From NCBI GenBank assembly GCA_946186375.1, contig CAMHMZ010000002.1, positions 1-64,000 on the forward strand: 64,000 nt of DNA, written 5' to 3'. Position 1 is the first letter of the stretch. Every line of letters starts with the position of its first letter. Shown one piece after another: positions 54,719 through 63,840 of the stretch. The stretch comes from an uncultured Clostridia bacterium (GTDB lineage: Bacteria > Bacillota > Clostridia > Oscillospirales > Oscillospiraceae). Both the position numbers and the translations under genes were made by a program. The notes under the pieces are model-generated. The model was not told the DNA's origin. It made no database searches and worked only from the letters and a program-made list of their open reading frames with translations.

Positions 54719-55537
54719 TTATCCGTTCAGCTTGCTCATATAGTCGCAGGCGCTGAGCGCGGCGATATTCCCCTCTCCGGCGGCCTTGGCCAGCTGATAG
54801 GGCTTGCCGGTGCAGTCGCCGGCCGCAAAGACGCCGGGAACGCTCGTCGCCATGCTGCGGTCCGTCACGATTCCGCCCGCCTCGTATTCGAGGCCGGGAA
54901 CCAGACGCGTGACGGAAACCGTATCCTTGATGATGAAAACGCCGTCGACGGGATACTTTTCGCCCTTGAAGCTCACAGTATCCGCTTTCATTCCGCCGCT
55001 GATCTCATAGCGGCCGTTCTGCTCAAAACGCAGCACCTTGCAGCCGATCCCCTCGAGAAAATCGGCGTCCTCCTTTGCCTCGTGGCTGTTGCCGATCACG
55101 GCGACCGTCTTGCCCCGATAGAGCATGCCGTCGCAGGTGGCGCAGTAGCTCACGCCGCGCCCGAGGAACTCGCCCTCGCCGGGATATAGGTTTTCCCGTG
55201 TGATCCCCGCCGCGATAATCAGGCTGCGGCACTGATAAAAATCGTTCCCCACAGCCACACCGAAGCTCTCGTCCATCGGCATCACGTTGAGTGCCCTGCC
55301 TTCGATCACGTCGGTCGCGTTCTCTTCGATCTGGCGGCGGAAGAGCTCCGTCATCTCGCGTCCGCTCATGGGCGGCAGTCCGGGATAATTTGTGATCTTC
55401 TCGGCGCGGTATAGGCTGCTCGTTTCCAGAGGATTGGTGATTACGGCAACGGTCTTGCCTCGGTTTTTCGCCGTCAGCACAGCGGAGGCCGCCGCGGCCC
55501 CGCCTCCGATAATGATGATATCATACAAATCCAGCAT
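54719..55537 (-). CDS. Thioredoxin reductase-like flavoprotein without NADPH motifs
   Basis: The 272-residue protein has a GxGxxA FAD motif (IIIIGGGAAAASA), the redox-active CATC (residues 132-135) and the FAD-binding FAAGDCTGKPYQLAKAAGEG. The second nucleotide-binding motif is degenerate: GNSHEA (149-154) replaces GGGNTA, and the HRRxxxR that binds the NADPH phosphate is missing (RFEQNGR). It is about 40 residues shorter than standard TrxB. These traits fit the ferredoxin-dependent or otherwise NADPH-independent clostridial reductases (FFTR/DTR-like). Start ATG 55537 follows AAAGGAG. It is divergent from glnS; thioredoxin is not adjacent. Confidence 0.8.
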   Translation of the reverse strand: MLDLYDIIIIGGGAAAASAVLTAKNRGKTVAVITNPLETSSLYRAEKITNYPGLPPMSGREMTELFRRQIEENATDVIEGRALNVMPMDESFGVAVGNDFYQCRSLIIAAGITRENLYPGEGEFLGRGVSYCATCDGMLYRGKTVAVIGNSHEAKEDADFLEGIGCKVLRFEQNGRYEISGGMKADTVSFKGEKYPVDGVFIIKDTVSVTRLVPGLEYEAGGIVTDRSMATSVPGVFAAGDCTGKPYQLAKAAGEGNIAALSACDYMSKLNG

Positions 55538-55602
55538 GCGTATCGCTCCTTTGTTCAGCATAGTTTTATCGATTATCTTCTTTGTATCTTATCACATTTT
55601 TG

Positions 55603-55631
55603 TTGTAATTACTACCACAATCGTTTATAAT
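55603..55631 (+). promoter_or_regulatory. Sigma-A promoter of glnS
   Basis: TTGTAA (55603-55608), a 17-nt spacer and TATAAT (55626-55631) lie 32 nt before the ATG. The leader is too short for a T-box. Confidence 0.82.
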
Positions 55632-55663
55632 GGCGAAGAAATTTATATGATGGAGACGCAGCC

Positions 55664-57346
55664 ATGGAAGAAACAAAAAACTTTATCGAAGCTTTTGTAA
55701 AAGAAGACCTCTCCGAGGGCAACCGCTGCTACGGCATGCAGGTACACACCCGTTTTCCGCCCGAACCGAACGGTTATCTGCACATCGGCCACTGCAAGGC
55801 GCTTACGATCGACTTCAGCACGGCCGAGCGCTTCGGCGGTCTGTGCAACCTCCGCTTTGACGATACGAACCCCGCCAAAGAGGACACCGAGTATGTCAAC
55901 GCCATCCAGCAGGATATCCACTGGCTGGGCTTCGACTGGGGCGACAGACTTTTTTACGGCTCGGACTACTTCGAGAAGACCTATGAATACGCTCTTGAGC
56001 TCATCCGCAAGGGCCTGGCCTATGTCTGCGAGCTGACGCCCGAGCAGTTCCGCGAATACCGCGGCGACACGACGACGCCGGCCGTGAGTCCCTGGCGCGA
56101 CCGCCCGATCGAAGAAAACCTCGATCTCTTCCGCCGCATGCGCGCGGGCGAATTCCCCGAGGGCAAATATACGCTGCGCGCGAAGATCGACCTCGCCAGC
56201 GGCAACTTCAACATGCGCGACCCGGTGCTCTATCGCATCCGCTACATTGAGCACCACCGCCAGGGAACGAAGTGGTGCATCTTCCCGATGTACGATTTCG
56301 CGCATCCGATCCAGGACGCGCTCGAGGGCATCACGCACTCCCTCTGCTCGCTGGAGTATGAAGCGCACCGGCCGCTGTACGACTGGGTTGTGTCCAATGT
56401 CTCCATCCCGGGCATCAAGCCGCGCCAGATCGAGTTTGCGCGTCTCGGCATCAATTACACGGTCATGAGCAAGCGCAAGCTGCGCCAGCTCGTCGAGGAG
56501 GGACGCGTCTCCGGCTGGGATGACCCCCGCATGCCGACGCTCTGCGGTCTGCGCCGCCGCGGCTACACGGCCGCCTCTATCCGCGAATTCTGCGACAGGA
56601 TCGGCGTGAGCAAGGTCGACTCCACGGTCGACTGGGCGCTGCTCGAAAGCTGCCTGCGCGATGACCTCAACCAGCACGCCAGCCGCGTCATGGCCGTGCT
56701 GCACCCCATTCGCCTCACCGTGACGAATTACCCCGAGGGACAGAGCGAGCTTCTTGAGATCGAAAACAACCCCATGGAGCCTGAGGCCGGTACGCGCTCC
56801 GTCAGCTTCTCCCGCCATCTGTGGATCGAGGCAGACGACTTTATGGAGGTCCCCGCGCCGAAATACAAGCGCCTGCATCCTGGCTTTGAGGTACGTCTCA
56901 AAGGCGCTTATCTTGTCACCTGCACCGGCTGTGTGAAGGATGCAGACGGCAACGTGACCGAGGTCCTCTGCGAATATGACCCCGACAGCCGCGGCGGCGA
57001 CCCCGCCGACGGGCGCAAGGTCAAGGGCGCAACGATCCACTGGGTGGACGCCGCGAGCGCCGTCGACGCCGAGGTGCGGCTCTACGATTATCTCTTCAAC
57101 GATCCCGACCCCGACGGCCCGGACAAGAATTTCCTCGACTGCATCAATCCCCATAGTCTCGAGATCCTTAGGGGCTGCAAGGTAGAGGCCATGCTGGCTG
57201 AGGCTCCCATGCCGGAGCCCGGCAAGAACTCCGTGGGCTATCAGTTCATGCGTCAGGGCTATTTCTGCCTCGATAACCGCGACGCCGCGCCGGGGCATCT
57301 GGTCTTCAACCGCGCTGTTGCGTTGAAAGACAGCTTTAAAAAGTAA
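55664..57346 (+). CDS. glnS: Glutaminyl-tRNA synthetase
   Basis: The enzyme charges tRNA-Gln directly. The 560-residue class I synthetase has FPPEPNGYLHIGHCKA (HIGH), DTNPAKEDTEYV, and VMSKRKLRQLVEEG (KMSKS), and a C-terminal two-barrel anticodon domain. Many Firmicutes lack GlnRS and use GatCAB amidation, so its presence suggests either an old acquisition or use of both routes. It is monocistronic, with a promoter and a strong bidirectional terminator. Codon use does not look different from its neighbours by eye. Confidence 0.96.
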   Translation: MEETKNFIEAFVKEDLSEGNRCYGMQVHTRFPPEPNGYLHIGHCKALTIDFSTAERFGGLCNLRFDDTNPAKEDTEYVNAIQQDIHWLGFDWGDRLFYGSDYFEKTYEYALELIRKGLAYVCELTPEQFREYRGDTTTPAVSPWRDRPIEENLDLFRRMRAGEFPEGKYTLRAKIDLASGNFNMRDPVLYRIRYIEHHRQGTKWCIFPMYDFAHPIQDALEGITHSLCSLEYEAHRPLYDWVVSNVSIPGIKPRQIEFARLGINYTVMSKRKLRQLVEEGRVSGWDDPRMPTLCGLRRRGYTAASIREFCDRIGVSKVDSTVDWALLESCLRDDLNQHASRVMAVLHPIRLTVTNYPEGQSELLEIENNPMEPEAGTRSVSFSRHLWIEADDFMEVPAPKYKRLHPGFEVRLKGAYLVTCTGCVKDADGNVTEVLCEYDPDSRGGDPADGRKVKGATIHWVDAASAVDAEVRLYDYLFNDPDPDGPDKNFLDCINPHSLEILRGCKVEAMLAEAPMPEPGKNSVGYQFMRQGYFCLDNRDAAPGHLVFNRAVALKDSFKK

Positions 57347-57353
57347 ATTGGGT

Positions 57354-57389
57354 TAAAAAACCACTCCGCCGCGGCGGAGTGGTTTTTTT
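57354..57389. terminator. Bidirectional terminator between glnS and the DUF554 gene
   Basis: A perfect 22-bp palindrome (57361-57382, arms CCACTCCGCCG) is flanked by an A-run on the left and a T-run on the right. It ends glnS rightward and the DUF554 gene leftward. Confidence 0.93.
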
Positions 57390-58101
57390 ATCGGAAAAAG
57401 GAGCCGATCAGCTCCGCAATGGGAAAATACAGGATCGGGAGAAAGATGCCGGGCAGCATATCGCCCACTTTGATTTTTTCATCTCTCAATCCCAGAAGAT
57501 TGATCGCCATGCCGATGAACAGCAGACCCCCGACGGCGGACATCTCCGCGACCACCTGCTCGCTCATGAGGGGCGCGGCCACGCCTGCGAGCAGTACAAG
57601 CGCGCCCTGGATGACGATGACTGTCACCGCTGAAAACAGCACGCCCGGCCCAAGTGCCGCGGCGAAGGCCACGGAGCTGAAGAAGTCCATCACGCTCTTG
57701 GTAAAGAGGATGCTGTAATCCTTGTTCAGGCCCGCCTGGATCGAGCCGATCACGGTCATCGTCCCGACGCAGAAGAGGATGCTCGTCGTAACAAAGGCCT
57801 CGGTAAACGGTCCCTGGCCGATCTTCGTTCCCTTCAGCTTATTCTTGACGCTGTCCCCCGCGGCGTTGATCCGATCATCCAGTTTCAGCCAGGTACCGAG
57901 GATCGTCCCCAGCACGATACACAAAACGACGATCAGGATGTTCTGCGTCTGCAGGACGCTCTGCACGCCGATGCCCACCGTGACAAGTGAGATGGCGACC
58001 ATGATCCCCTTGGTATACTGTTCTTTGATCTTATTTCCAAACAGCGCGCCGATCAGTCCTCCGAGAATGACGACGGCGGCGTTGACGAATACTGCAGGCA
58101 T
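57388..58101 (-). CDS. DUF554 family membrane protein
   Basis: The 237-residue protein has about seven hydrophobic segments and family-conserved stretches VNAAVVILGGLIGALFGNKI, GPFTEAFVTTSILFCVGTMT and GLLFIGMAINLLGL. DUF554 (YdfK-like) proteins are probably transporters or channels without a known substrate. It starts after GGAGC and ends at the glnS terminator. No partner gene is visible; the tetR gene upstream reads in the same direction 69 nt before. Confidence 0.85.
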   Translation of the reverse strand: MPAVFVNAAVVILGGLIGALFGNKIKEQYTKGIMVAISLVTVGIGVQSVLQTQNILIVVLCIVLGTILGTWLKLDDRINAAGDSVKNKLKGTKIGQGPFTEAFVTTSILFCVGTMTVIGSIQAGLNKDYSILFTKSVMDFFSSVAFAAALGPGVLFSAVTVIVIQGALVLLAGVAAPLMSEQVVAEMSAVGGLLFIGMAINLLGLRDEKIKVGDMLPGIFLPILYFPIAELIGSFFR

Positions 58102-58170
58102 TTGGCTCTCAGCTCCTTTTTTCTTTCAGCACAATAGCACAGCTCAGGCGGATGTTCAAGCAAATTCTTT

Positions 58171-58752
58171 TCAACCTGCGATGCTGGGACGAAGGCTTGC
58201 AAGGATGATCGTTGCGGCCAGCTGTGAGATCTCCTCCGGGCTGCTGCCGTGCTCGCCGTCGTCCAGCCACTTCTGAAAGATGCCGATGCAGCCGTTGATG
58301 ATAAAGGCATTGTACATTTCAAATTTTGCGCTGTCAGATCCCGGCGCAGCCTCGTACCAGATATGGGAGCAGGTGTCACTTACGAGCCGCTTGATCTGCT
58401 CGACAAACTGCATGTCGCCATTTGGCCCCAGCATGATCTGACAGAAGGCGCGGTGCTCGCCGAGGACGGAGAAGATCGCGCTCAAATAGGGATAGATCGA
58501 TTCCTTCAGCGGCCCCATATTGCCGAGCGTCTCGCTGAAATGCTCCAGGAACTCCTCCTCCATGCTGCGCAGCAGATCGTAGATGTCCGTAAAGTGAAAA
58601 TAGAAGGTCCCCCGGTTGACGTCGACAAGCTCCGTCAGTTCCTTGACCGAAATCTCATTGATGGGCTTCTGTTCCATAAGACGGAGCAGACCGTCCCTGA
58701 GCTTGCGCTTTGTATTTCTGACGCTGCGGTTTTCCTCCCCCGCTTTGTTCAT
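58171..58752 (-). CDS. TetR family transcriptional regulator
   Basis: The 193-residue protein has an N-terminal helix-turn-helix (ISVKELTELVDVNRGTFYFHF, residues about 36-56) and a C-terminal ligand-binding region with the TetR_C-like pattern. Start ATG 58752 follows a GAAGGGGG site. It is divergent from the MMPL transporter gene (139 nt apart), so it very likely represses the MMPL-GLUG operon and itself. The inducer is unknown. Confidence 0.88.
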   Translation of the reverse strand: MNKAGEENRSVRNTKRKLRDGLLRLMEQKPINEISVKELTELVDVNRGTFYFHFTDIYDLLRSMEEEFLEHFSETLGNMGPLKESIYPYLSAIFSVLGEHRAFCQIMLGPNGDMQFVEQIKRLVSDTCSHIWYEAAPGSDSAKFEMYNAFIINGCIGIFQKWLDDGEHGSSPEEISQLAATIILASLRPSIAG

Positions 58753-58789
58753 TCTGTTTTCCCCCTTCAACAAAATGGAAAATTATGTT

Positions 58790-58806
58790 CAAATTTAATC
58801 AATTTG
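58790..58806. promoter_or_regulatory. Possible TetR operator
   Basis: CAAATT, a 5-nt spacer and AATTTG form a perfect 6-bp inverted repeat between tetR and the MMPL gene, 15 nt before the MMPL -35 box. The short arms and AT-richness make chance possible. Confidence 0.35.
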
Positions 58807-58820
58807 TGTGATATTGCATA

Positions 58821-58850
58821 TTGACCCTGTTTCCGGTTCTTTTGTATAAT
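58821..58850 (+). promoter_or_regulatory. Sigma-A promoter of the MMPL-GLUG operon
   Basis: TTGACC (58821-58826), an 18-nt spacer and TATAAT (58845-58850) lie 41 nt before the MMPL start. Confidence 0.75.
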
Positions 58851-58891
58851 TTAACTGTAATATAAAATTCAACACCTGTCAAGGAGCCGCC

Positions 58892-61189
58892 ATGGCTGAG
58901 AAAGACCGCAGACAACCGGATATCATGCACCGGATCGCGACGCTGATCGTGAATAACCGCTATTTCATCATTCTTCTTTTCCTTGTCGCGGCGGTTTACT
59001 GCGCCCTCTCGATCGGTCGGGTCAAAGTCAGCTCCGATCTGACGACTTTTCTGCCCGCCGACACGGAGACCCGCCGCGGCCTGACCATCATGGAGACGGA
59101 GTTCGAGACCTACGCTTCGGAGAACATCATGCTCTCGAACATCACCTATGAGACGGCGTCCGCTCTGGCCGAGCAGATCCGGCAGATTGACCGCGTCGCT
59201 TCCGTCGCGTTCGACGACAGTGCCGCACACTATGTGAGCGCCTCGGCGCTGCTGACGATCTCTTATAACGGCACTTCCGGCGACCGTGCTGTCAAAAGCG
59301 CCAAGTCTGCGGTCGAGCAGATCCTTTCTCCCTATGACACCTACAGCTATTCCATCAGTATGGAGAGCTATTCCGCACAGCTGGCGCAGGAGATGGTCGG
59401 CGTTCTGACGATCGCGGTGCTCGTTATCATGGCGATCCTCCTCTTTACCTCCCGCAGCTATTTCGAGGTCGTCATTTTCCTGCTGGTCTTTGTCTTTGCC
59501 GCGCTTCTCAACATGGGCACCAATTTCTGGTTCGGCACGATCTCGACGATCACAAATTCCATCGCCGTCATCATGCAGCTGGCCCTCGCCATCGACTACG
59601 CCATCATCTTCAGCCATCGCTACCAGGATGAATGCCTCGTCTTTGACACACCGCGCGAAGCGCTGATTGAGGCGCTTTCCCAGTCCATCATTGAAATCTC
59701 CTCTTCCAGCCTCACAACGATCTCCGGACTCGTTGCGCTGATGCTGATGCAATTTCGCCTCGGCTACGATCTCGGCATGGTGCTGGCAAAGAGCATCGTG
59801 TGCAGTCTTCTGACGGTGTTTCTGCTGATGCCGGGGCTGATCCTGCTCTTCCCGAAGGCGATCCGGCGGACCGTACACAAATCTCTCATCCCCGACATCC
59901 GCCCCTGGGGCCGCTTTCTGATGCGCTCCGGCTACTGCTTTGTGTGGCTGTTTCTGCTTGTGATCCCGGCGGCGGTGATCCTTTCGGGCAAAACGACCTA
60001 TGCCTTCGACGACAACTCTGTAACGGAGCTCGTCTATTCGGAAAGCCGTGCCGCCATGCACCGCATCACCGATACCTTTGACCACTCCACCTCTGTCGCC
60101 ATTCTCGTTCCGGCGGAGGATCTTGAGAAGGAGAAGACCGTTCTTCGACGCGTCCGTGAGCTCGACGAGATCAAGTCCACGATGGGCCTGGCCTCCATTG
60201 AGATCGACGACGAGCACGTGCTGACCGACAAATATACGCCGCGGATGTTTGCGGAGCTGCTGGACATCAGCTATGAGGAAGCTTCTCTTCTTTTCCAGGC
60301 CTACGGGATCCGCCATGAGGAATACCAGGCGATCTTCGGCACGACGGAGAACTACGAGGTGCCGCTTGTCGACATGTTCCTCTATCTGTTTGACATGATC
60401 GACCGTGGCGTCGTCACGCTCGACGATGAGCAGCAATCTAAGCTCGACGAGCTGCGCGGGACATTGGAATTCGGCGTCGCGCAGCTGCGCGGTGAACACT
60501 ATAACCGACTGATCTTTACGGCAGACGTGCCGGTGGAGGGCGAGGAGAGCGCCGCTCTCGTGGAAAAGGTGCGCGCCATCGCCGAAGAGAGCTACGGCCC
60601 CGGCGCGATCCTCGTCGTCGGTGATATCACAAGCTCGCGCGACCTGCGCGACTCCTACACCGGCGACTCCCGTCTCATCAGCATTCTGACGATTCTCTTC
60701 GTCTATACGATCCTCCTCTTCACCTTCCGCAGCTTCATTGGTGCGGCGATTCTCGTTTTCGTCATTCAGGGCAGCATCTGGATCAACTTTTCCTTCCCTT
60801 ATCTGGAAGGCTCCATCCCCTCCTTTGTCACCAACATGATCGTCTCAGCCATCCAGATGGGTGCTACGATCGATTATGCGATCGTATTGATGAACCGCTA
60901 TCTTGTCGGCCGCAAAACACTGCCAAAAAAGGAAGCCATGGCCAACGCCGTCAGTCAGAGCTTCCCGACGGTGCTGACCTCCGGCTCGATCATGACACTC
61001 GCCGGGCTGTTGATCGCCTACCGCGTCAGCGACGTCTATGTCGGCCATATCGGGCTGGCTGTCGGCCGCGGCGCCTTCACCTCGGTGATCCTGGTACTGA
61101 CGGTGCTGCCGCAGCTGCTCGTGCTGCTGGACAGTCTCATAAGCAAAACCACTTTTTCTCTCGATCTGCGCGGAGGTGACGAAGCATGA
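58892..61189 (+). CDS. MMPL/RND superfamily transporter
   Basis: The 765-residue protein has two repeats of an extracellular domain plus a membrane bundle (about 11-12 helices), with the conserved proton-relay Asp-Tyr pairs in ALAIDYAIIFSHRY (about residue 234) and GATIDYAIVLMNRY (about residue 660). This is the layout of MmpL-type lipid or small-molecule exporters in Gram-positive bacteria. No lipid-synthesis gene is near. It starts after AAGGAG and its stop overlaps the next start (ATGA). Control by the divergent TetR protein is likely. The cargo is unknown. Confidence 0.9.
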   Translation: MAEKDRRQPDIMHRIATLIVNNRYFIILLFLVAAVYCALSIGRVKVSSDLTTFLPADTETRRGLTIMETEFETYASENIMLSNITYETASALAEQIRQIDRVASVAFDDSAAHYVSASALLTISYNGTSGDRAVKSAKSAVEQILSPYDTYSYSISMESYSAQLAQEMVGVLTIAVLVIMAILLFTSRSYFEVVIFLLVFVFAALLNMGTNFWFGTISTITNSIAVIMQLALAIDYAIIFSHRYQDECLVFDTPREALIEALSQSIIEISSSSLTTISGLVALMLMQFRLGYDLGMVLAKSIVCSLLTVFLLMPGLILLFPKAIRRTVHKSLIPDIRPWGRFLMRSGYCFVWLFLLVIPAAVILSGKTTYAFDDNSVTELVYSESRAAMHRITDTFDHSTSVAILVPAEDLEKEKTVLRRVRELDEIKSTMGLASIEIDDEHVLTDKYTPRMFAELLDISYEEASLLFQAYGIRHEEYQAIFGTTENYEVPLVDMFLYLFDMIDRGVVTLDDEQQSKLDELRGTLEFGVAQLRGEHYNRLIFTADVPVEGEESAALVEKVRAIAEESYGPGAILVVGDITSSRDLRDSYTGDSRLISILTILFVYTILLFTFRSFIGAAILVFVIQGSIWINFSFPYLEGSIPSFVTNMIVSAIQMGATIDYAIVLMNRYLVGRKTLPKKEAMANAVSQSFPTVLTSGSIMTLAGLLIAYRVSDVYVGHIGLAVGRGAFTSVILVLTVLPQLLVLLDSLISKTTFSLDLRGGDEA

Positions 61190-63840
61190 AAAAACAACTT
61201 TGTCTCATTTTCTCACTGCTCCTTCTCCTCTTCTGTGCCTGTCCTGTGTCCGCCTCTGCCGCGCAGAGCGGGGAGGAGGCGGCTCCGGCCAGGACCGTGG
61301 CGATCAACAATGTCGCGGATTTTCTGCGCTTTGCGGAAGCGTGCAGCCGTGACGTCTATTCCAAAGACGTCGTTTTCTCTCTGAACACGGATTTGAATCT
61401 CTCACACTCCGATTTCAGCGGCGTGCCTTATTTTGCCGGGACCTTCCTCGGAAACGGGCACCGAATCCTGGGGCTCGCGCTCGGCGGCGACGGCTCGCGC
61501 GTGGGGCTCTTCCGGCGGGTGGCCGCTGGTGCCGAGATTCGCCAGCTCCATGTGCAGGGCTTGGTCATGCCGGGCGGTACGCAGTGCTTTATCGGAGGGC
61601 TGGCCGGCGTCAGCGAGGGCTCTATCCTCTCCTGTTCCTTCAGCGGTACGGTCAAGGGGCTCGAGACGGTGGGCGGCCTTGTCGGCCTCAACGCGCCGGG
61701 CGCCGTGCTTGACGATTGCGTGTTTTCCGGCTCTGTTTCCGGGGAGCATCGGGTCGGCGGCGCCGCCGGGCAGAACGACGGGGTCGTCTCCCGCTGCCGT
61801 AGCGAGGGCAGCATCAACACCGAAGCGATCGTGCCGCAGAGCGAGACGCACTTTGACCTGGCACAGCTATCCGAGGACACCTTCCTGGACCTGACCGATA
61901 TCGGCGGGATCGCGGGTGTGAACAGCGGCGTGCTCAGCGCCTGTGTAAACGTTGGGCCCGTCGGCTATAAGAATACGGGCTATAACGTCGGCGGGATCGC
62001 CGGGAAGAGCTCCGGCTTCATTACCGGCTGCAGCAACGAAGCCTTTATCTGCGGCCGCCGTGACGTCGGCGGTATTACCGGCCAGCTCATCCCGAGCGTC
62101 AGCTGGGATTTCTCCAACGACAAGCTGGAGGCGCTGTCCGGGCAAATCGGCAGTTTGAGCCGTCTTATCTCCGCGGCCTCCCAGCACGGTGAGGAGGGCA
62201 GCGAGGAACTCGCCGTGCAGCTCGGGCTCATGCAGGACTATGCAAAAACCGCGGCCGAGGAACTGAAAAAAGCTCTCACAGACCAGGAGGCCATCCACGA
62301 ACGCGTCATGCACACGATCCACGTCGACCCGGAGACCGGCAGAGTCAGCTTTGATTTTCAATGGGTCGATCTGAGCAGTCTGATGAGTGCGCTGACCGAT
62401 CTGCGCGCCCAGTCCGCTCTCATCGACGAGCTGATCAAGACGACCGTAACGGACGTCCGGGAGGATCTGACTAAAATCACGCAGCAGATGTCCGGCGTAC
62501 TTGGCGGCATGTATTCTCTTGTCGGCGGCGCCGCAGACGCAGAGCTCTATGAAAGCTATGATATCTCCGCCGCAGAGTGCTATGATCACGACCAGGGCGC
62601 TGTCGCGGACTGTATGAACACGGGCCGGATCGAAGCAGAAGACAATGCCGGCGGCCTTCTCGGTACAGTCGGCTATGAGGTCTCCTTCGATATGGAGGAC
62701 TCGCTTGACGCTTCGAAGTTTTTGACAGCGGACGCCAGCCGCTATATTTTCGCTGTCGTCCGCGGCAGCCGCAGCTTCGGCGAAGTCGAAGTCAAAGCGG
62801 ACGGCGCGGGGGGCATAGTCGGCTCGATGGATGTCGGCGCCGCGGTGAACTGCGTTGGCGTCGGCGCCATGCGCTCGTCGACCGGCGACTACGTAGGCGG
62901 CGTCGCGGGCCGCTCCGACGGCTCGATCGTCGGCTGCTGGTCCCGCGCGGATCTGAGCGGGCGGCGCTATGTCGGCGGCATCGCCGGTCTGGGCAGCGGA
63001 CTCACCGGCTGCCGCTCCTGGGCACATATTGAAGAAGCCAGCGAATATGCCGGTTCCGTCGCGGGTTGGAGCGAGGGCGAGATCACGGATAACCTCTATG
63101 TCGACAGCCTCCCCGCCGGGATCGACGGCGTGAGCCTCAGCGGGCAGACTGACCCTGTCAGTGCGGAAGAGCTTGCGGCCATGGAGGATCTGCCGGAAGG
63201 CTTCCGGGATCTGACTGTGCAGTTTCTTGTCGACGGTACCCCAGTCAAAACGCTTACGGTGCCCTTCGGCGGCAGCGTCACGGAGTTCCCCGAGGTCGCA
63301 AACGAAGGCGAGAAATACTGGAAGTGGGACGAGGCGGATCTCAGTCAGATCTATCGCAGTCTCACGGTCAGCGGGAAATATTATTCCCCCGCCACGACGC
63401 TTTCCTCCGGCGGCGAGCTTCCGCAGTTTCTTGTTGAGGGCGTCTTCTACGAGGGACAGGAGCTGACGGTCGCCGAATATAACCCCGGTATGGAAACGGA
63501 CGATCTGATCGGCGCGTATACGCTCTATGTCGACGGCTATGAGGGAGATCTGACCGTACATCTGCGCACGGAAGAAGATGGGCGGATCTTCGCTGTTCGG
63601 GATGACGGGAGTCTTTCCCCCGTTTCCGTCCGGCGCGACGGGCAGTATCTTGTCTTTGAGCTCTCCAACGGAGCGTCCTTTGTGTATCGGCACGCAGAAG
63701 AGCTTCTGGACTACAGCACATGGATCATCGGCGGAGCCGCAGGTCTTGGTGCCGCTGCGATTGTTCTTGTCCTCGTCCTGCGCAGAAGGAAAAAGAAAAA
63801 ACAGGATCTCCCGGAGGAGATCCACGTTTCGGAAGAATAA
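61186..63840 (+). CDS. GLUG-repeat cell-surface protein with C-terminal anchor
   Basis: The 884-residue protein has a signal peptide (LCLIFSLLLLLFCACPVSASA), then about ten GLUG-type repeats (GGLAGVSEGSILSCSFSG, GGIAGVNSGVLSACVNVG, GGVAGRSDGSIVGCW and others) that should form a beta-helix. The repeats are split by an alpha-helical insert (about 307-445) that looks coiled-coil-like. A C-terminal membrane helix (WIIGGAAGLGAAAIVLVLVL, about 845-865) is followed by basic residues, so both ends suggest a type I surface protein. No LPxTG is seen. It is translationally coupled to the MMPL transporter, suggesting a partner or adaptor role. Function is unknown. Confidence 0.82.
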   Translation: MKKQLCLIFSLLLLLFCACPVSASAAQSGEEAAPARTVAINNVADFLRFAEACSRDVYSKDVVFSLNTDLNLSHSDFSGVPYFAGTFLGNGHRILGLALGGDGSRVGLFRRVAAGAEIRQLHVQGLVMPGGTQCFIGGLAGVSEGSILSCSFSGTVKGLETVGGLVGLNAPGAVLDDCVFSGSVSGEHRVGGAAGQNDGVVSRCRSEGSINTEAIVPQSETHFDLAQLSEDTFLDLTDIGGIAGVNSGVLSACVNVGPVGYKNTGYNVGGIAGKSSGFITGCSNEAFICGRRDVGGITGQLIPSVSWDFSNDKLEALSGQIGSLSRLISAASQHGEEGSEELAVQLGLMQDYAKTAAEELKKALTDQEAIHERVMHTIHVDPETGRVSFDFQWVDLSSLMSALTDLRAQSALIDELIKTTVTDVREDLTKITQQMSGVLGGMYSLVGGAADAELYESYDISAAECYDHDQGAVADCMNTGRIEAEDNAGGLLGTVGYEVSFDMEDSLDASKFLTADASRYIFAVVRGSRSFGEVEVKADGAGGIVGSMDVGAAVNCVGVGAMRSSTGDYVGGVAGRSDGSIVGCWSRADLSGRRYVGGIAGLGSGLTGCRSWAHIEEASEYAGSVAGWSEGEITDNLYVDSLPAGIDGVSLSGQTDPVSAEELAAMEDLPEGFRDLTVQFLVDGTPVKTLTVPFGGSVTEFPEVANEGEKYWKWDEADLSQIYRSLTVSGKYYSPATTLSSGGELPQFLVEGVFYEGQELTVAEYNPGMETDDLIGAYTLYVDGYEGDLTVHLRTEEDGRIFAVRDDGSLSPVSVRRDGQYLVFELSNGASFVYRHAEELLDYSTWIIGGAAGLGAAAIVLVLVLRRRKKKKQDLPEEIHVSEE

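Noticed and set aside
54659-54720. T-box or riboswitch leader before ybaK-uvrA or before glnS
   Set aside because: The leaders are only about 25-45 nt, too short for known classes.
55643-57298. Long minus-strand frame opposite glnS
   Set aside because: glnS has all class I synthetase motifs, a promoter and a ribosome-binding site; the opposite frame has none of these.
58799-60499. Long minus-strand frame opposite the MMPL gene
   Set aside because: Charged, His- and Arg-rich sequence without domains; the transporter frame is clearly the coding one.
61867-63825. Long minus-strand frame opposite the GLUG gene
   Set aside because: It mirrors the GLUG repeats and has no start signal.
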